Origin: OMOG01 sp041485845
Lineage (GTDB): Bacteria; Acidobacteriota; Terriglobia; Bryobacterales; Bryobacteraceae
Length of the DNA: 8,438 bases
Direction of reading: 5' to 3'
NCBI GenBank assembly: GCA_041485845.1
Contig: JBGPKH010000384.1
Coordinates: 1-8,438, forward strand
The translations under genes were made by a program, and so were the position numbers. Of the stretch, positions 6,721 through 8,438 are shown one piece after another. Each line of letters opens with the position of its first letter. Within the stretch, counting starts at the first letter, position 1. The notes under the pieces were generated by a model. The model saw nothing but the letters and a program-made list of their open reading frames with translations. It was not told the DNA's origin and made no database searches.

Positions 6721-6725
6721 AGGAG
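6721..6725 (+). promoter_or_regulatory. Ribosome binding site of the J-domain gene
   Basis: AGGAG lies 9 nt before ATG 6735. It is a strong Shine-Dalgarno sequence and fixes the original start of the now broken gene. Confidence 0.65.
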
Positions 6726-6734
6726 TATTCAACG

Positions 6735-7380
6735 ATGTCAGTGAAGATCATCCGGCGGTTGAAACCCGAGGAAGAGGAAATTCTCCGCAAGCGCGAGGAG
6801 TTTGGCGGCCGTTCGCGCAACTCTCGCAGAGCGTGAGCTGGAACTAGTCGATCTTCGCAGCCAGCTCGCCGCTTTCGAGGGTCGCTACCTACGGCAGGTG
6901 GGCACTCTCTACGCTGAGCTGGACGAATGGAAGGCACGAATTGCCGAGCTGCAGGCGCGGATTAATCCTTCTGCCGCTCGAAGGCACAGGCAGAGGAGGC
7001 CCGCGAACAGGCACGCCAGACGTACAAAGACGCCCACGGCGAGGCATCTGAGACTCACGACTTCACCGCATCGCCTGAACTTAAGGGGATCTACCGTGAG
7101 GCAGCCAAACGCATCCATCCCGACTTTGCCGCTGATCCCGCCGACCGGGAGCGCCGCACTCGATTCATGGCTGCGGCCAACCGCGCCTACGAGGCGGGCG
7201 ACGCTGAGGCCATCCAACGCATTCTTGACGAATATGAAGACGGCGCGGAGGCAGTAAAAGGCGAGGGGATCGGTGCCGAACTGATCCGCATTATTCGACA
7301 GATCAGCACCGCCAAAACTCGCGTTTCGGCTATTGAGCAGGAATTGGCTGCCCTGCGCCAAGGCGAAATCGCTCTACTTA
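6735..7380 (+). pseudogene. Coiled-coil J-domain (DnaJ-like) protein, frameshifted and truncated
   Basis: Three segments in two frames rebuild one protein. Segment 1 (6735-6800) reads MSVKIIRRLKPEEEEILRKR followed by EE. An extra T near 6801-6803 shifts the frame, and uncorrected translation stops at 6834-6836. Segment 2 (6802-6975) reads LAAVRATLAERELELVDLRS and continues as a heptad-rich coiled coil to ELQARINPS. A lost base within 6971-6983 restores the first frame. Segment 3 (6984-7380) contains SPELKGIYREAAKRIHPDF with the HPD signature of J domains (7116-7124), a helix III-like RFMAAANRAYEAGD, and a second coiled coil ending AALRQGEIALLK. After 7380 the frame runs into unrelated sequence to TGA 7443-7445, so the 3' end is lost. 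An intact version would stimulate an Hsp70 ATPase; the J domain is central, not N-terminal. A strong ribosome binding site survives. Confidence 0.75.
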
Positions 7381-7614
7381 AGCTTCTCCAGTTTCTCCCA
7401 GGGCAGGACTGCTTTGAGGTCTTCCTCGATTGCAGCCGAGGCTGAACTGGGCGTCAGCGTGCCCCTGGTCCGCGGAACCGTACTCAGGATCCACTTCCAG
7501 CCGTTCCGGGTTGCCGTCACTATCCAGCGTCACTTCATATTCGAGACTCAGAATGCGGTCGAGCGTCCACTGTATCAGCGTGAGCAAGCGGTCCGTCTCG
7601 GGGTTACTCTCCAC
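7374..7614 (-). pseudogene. Small hypothetical protein, probably frameshifted
   Basis: From GTG 7614 the minus strand reads (M)ESNPETDRLLTLIQWTLDRI, then LSLEYEVTLDSDGNPERLEV and DPEYGSADQG. If one base is removed from the G run (CCCC on the plus strand, 7462-7465), the frame continues as TLTPSSASAAIEEDLKAVLP and WEKLEKLK, then TAG at 7374-7376. That gives 79 residues with an ordinary helical C-terminus. Without the correction, the frame ends in a low-quality tail at TAA 7378-7380. I do not recognise the family. A TTG at 7650 is an alternative start. The gene is convergent with the broken J-domain gene and meets its last homologous codon almost exactly. The frameshift is inferred from protein plausibility, with no homologue checked. 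Confidence 0.45.
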
Positions 7615-7650
7615 GTCCCTATTGTCACGCCCAACCGCACGCGTTGGCAA

Positions 7651-7930
7651 CCAAGCTCAGCACGGCATCCCGAGGAAGGCTTCACGTCATGCCAGGCAAG
7701 TGTCAGATGCATGTGTGGCATTGGGGAAAAGCCTGGGACGGAACGCCAGGAATGTTGCCGGAAGCCTCAAGGGATTACTCCCGTGACACGCCGATCGCGG
7801 AAATAGGTCCCCACAAGTCGGCTTGTCGCCTCTGATTGCGCAACAGCCCGCAGCAGGGTCGAGAGCCCGACCCGTGGGAGTGAAGCCAAAAGGGCCCCAA
7901 GTCCCGTTGTGGGAAAGTACGCGCTTGAGC
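7651..7930. other. Non-coding spacer with several small hairpins
   Basis: No gene is supported. Predicted stem-loops are ccaggc 7692-7697 with gcctgg 7731-7736 (enclosing atgc/gcat), acaag 7813-7817 with cttgt 7822-7826 (loop tcgg), and gggtcg 7856-7861 with cgaccc 7868-7873. The strand cannot be decided and no known RNA family is recognised. Confidence 0.35.
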
Positions 7931-7932
7931 GG

Positions 7933-7969
7933 GCGGACCCCCGGTCCGCGCGGGGCCCCCTGGCCCCGC
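7933..7969. repeat. Two adjacent GC-rich hairpins
   Basis: Two perfect stem-loops abut: gcggacc-ccc-ggtccgc (7933-7949, 7-bp stem) and gcggggcc-ccct-ggccccgc (7950-7969, 8-bp stem). They lie 57 nt beyond the stop of the minus-strand TPR gene. They could help end its transcription or protect its mRNA 3' end, but no T-run follows on either strand. The left one contains the gggcggacccc string also found after the peptidase gene, so this is probably an intergenic repeat family. Confidence 0.65.
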
Positions 7970-8026
7970 CCTTCGCGTTGACCGAGCGTCGGCCGCTGAC
8001 CCGGGTCGCCCCGAGACGGACGCCAC

Positions 8027-8438
8027 TCAGCGCGCCGCACCCGACTTGTAGCCGCTCTCCAGGGCAGCCGCGTCGGTCGGTCGGCCGATTCTGCGGAGAA
8101 GGTCCGCCAGACTTCGAACGTCCGCCAGAGTCTTTGGGTGGGTCGCCCCCAGCACGTTCCGGTCGATGGCCAGGGCGCGTTCGAACAGCGCGACGCCTTC
8201 GGCTGGTTCCACAAGCTGGCCCAGGAGCTTGAGCAACAGCACCACGGTCTGGCCATCCCGGCCTTCGATGGCCTCCGCCTTTTCGATCGCCCGCCGCAGA
8301 TACTTCGCCGCGCCGGCGCGATCCCCAGCCGCCCTTCGCATCTGAGCGAGAGTGGAGAGCGCCGGACCGGCGACCGTCGGATCGGGCGACTCGGCCACGC
8401 GGCGCAGCAGCGGCTCGGCTTCGGCCGGCGGCGAAACG
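8027..8438 (-). CDS. TPR-repeat protein, C-terminal part (runs off the right edge)
   Basis: The last 136 residues of a longer protein; the frame is open to the window edge, so the GTG at 8398 is not taken as the start. The visible part is a chain of tetratricopeptide-type helix pairs rich in Ala, Leu and Arg. LSTLAQMRRAAGDRAGAAKY is followed by LRRAIEKAEAIEG. Later, LFERALAIDRNVLGATHPKT followed by LADVRSLADLLRRIGRPTDA is typical of the TPR_12-like pattern (ALAI...LG..HP.T......LA.L....GR...A). TPR domains bind protein partners; no enzymatic motif is visible. In related bacteria such C-terminal TPR arrays often follow a Ser/Thr kinase domain or a sigma-factor-linked module, but the N-terminal part needed to tell is outside the window. 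Codon use is strongly GC-rich, as in the kinase and peptidase, so this looks like native sequence. Two GC hairpins follow its stop. Confidence 0.8.
   Translation of the reverse strand, partial: VSPPAEAEPLLRRVAESPDPTVAGPALSTLAQMRRAAGDRAGAAKYLRRAIEKAEAIEGRDGQTVVLLLKLLGQLVEPAEGVALFERALAIDRNVLGATHPKTLADVRSLADLLRRIGRPTDAAALESGYKSGAAR

Noticed and set aside
7909..8232. 107-codon plus-strand frame
   Set aside because: It is antisense to the TPR protein and crosses the GC hairpins; the composition is Arg/Pro-rich shadow sequence.

Overview
The window is GC-rich bacterial DNA. It suggests Acidobacteriota, perhaps a Solibacter/Bryobacter-like soil lineage. The grounds are a one-pass membrane Ser/Thr kinase carrying a long PD40/TolB-type propeller, a secreted M28-like peptidase with a C-terminal winged-helix-like tail, a TPR protein, and GC-rich hairpin repeats between genes. 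This assignment is inferred from gene types; there is no rRNA or other marker gene here.

Layout. (1) Positions 1-410 hold no gene. They hold a nested palindromic, transposon-end-like structure built from a repeated gacatt-containing motif. (2) Positions 495-683 are a decayed C-terminal piece of a DUF4440/SnoaL-like protein. (3) Positions 689-3442 (minus) are an intact 917-residue sensor kinase, and 3672-5681 (plus) is an intact 669-residue exported M28-type peptidase. The two are divergently transcribed from a 229-bp spacer with a plausible promoter for each. (4) Positions 5690-7650 are an accessory zone of decayed genes: short GC repeats, a small antitoxin with an intact reading frame, its MazF/PemK-type toxin broken by a 1-base deletion, a coiled-coil J-domain protein broken by two frameshifts and a lost 3' end, and a convergent small gene that also appears frameshifted. 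(5) Positions 7651-8026 are non-coding with several hairpins, including two back-to-back GC-rich ones. (6) Positions 8027-8438 (minus) are the C-terminus of a TPR protein that continues past the right edge.

How they may work together. The kinase/peptidase pair is the functional core: an inner-membrane kinase with a periplasmic propeller beside a secreted metallopeptidase. Any shared regulation is inference from position only. The toxin-antitoxin and J-domain genes look like remains of an inserted accessory module. The four indels inferred across about 1.3 kb, against none in about 4.8 kb of kinase plus peptidase, argue for gene decay rather than poor sequence quality. I found no CRISPR array, tRNA, rRNA or intact transposase gene.
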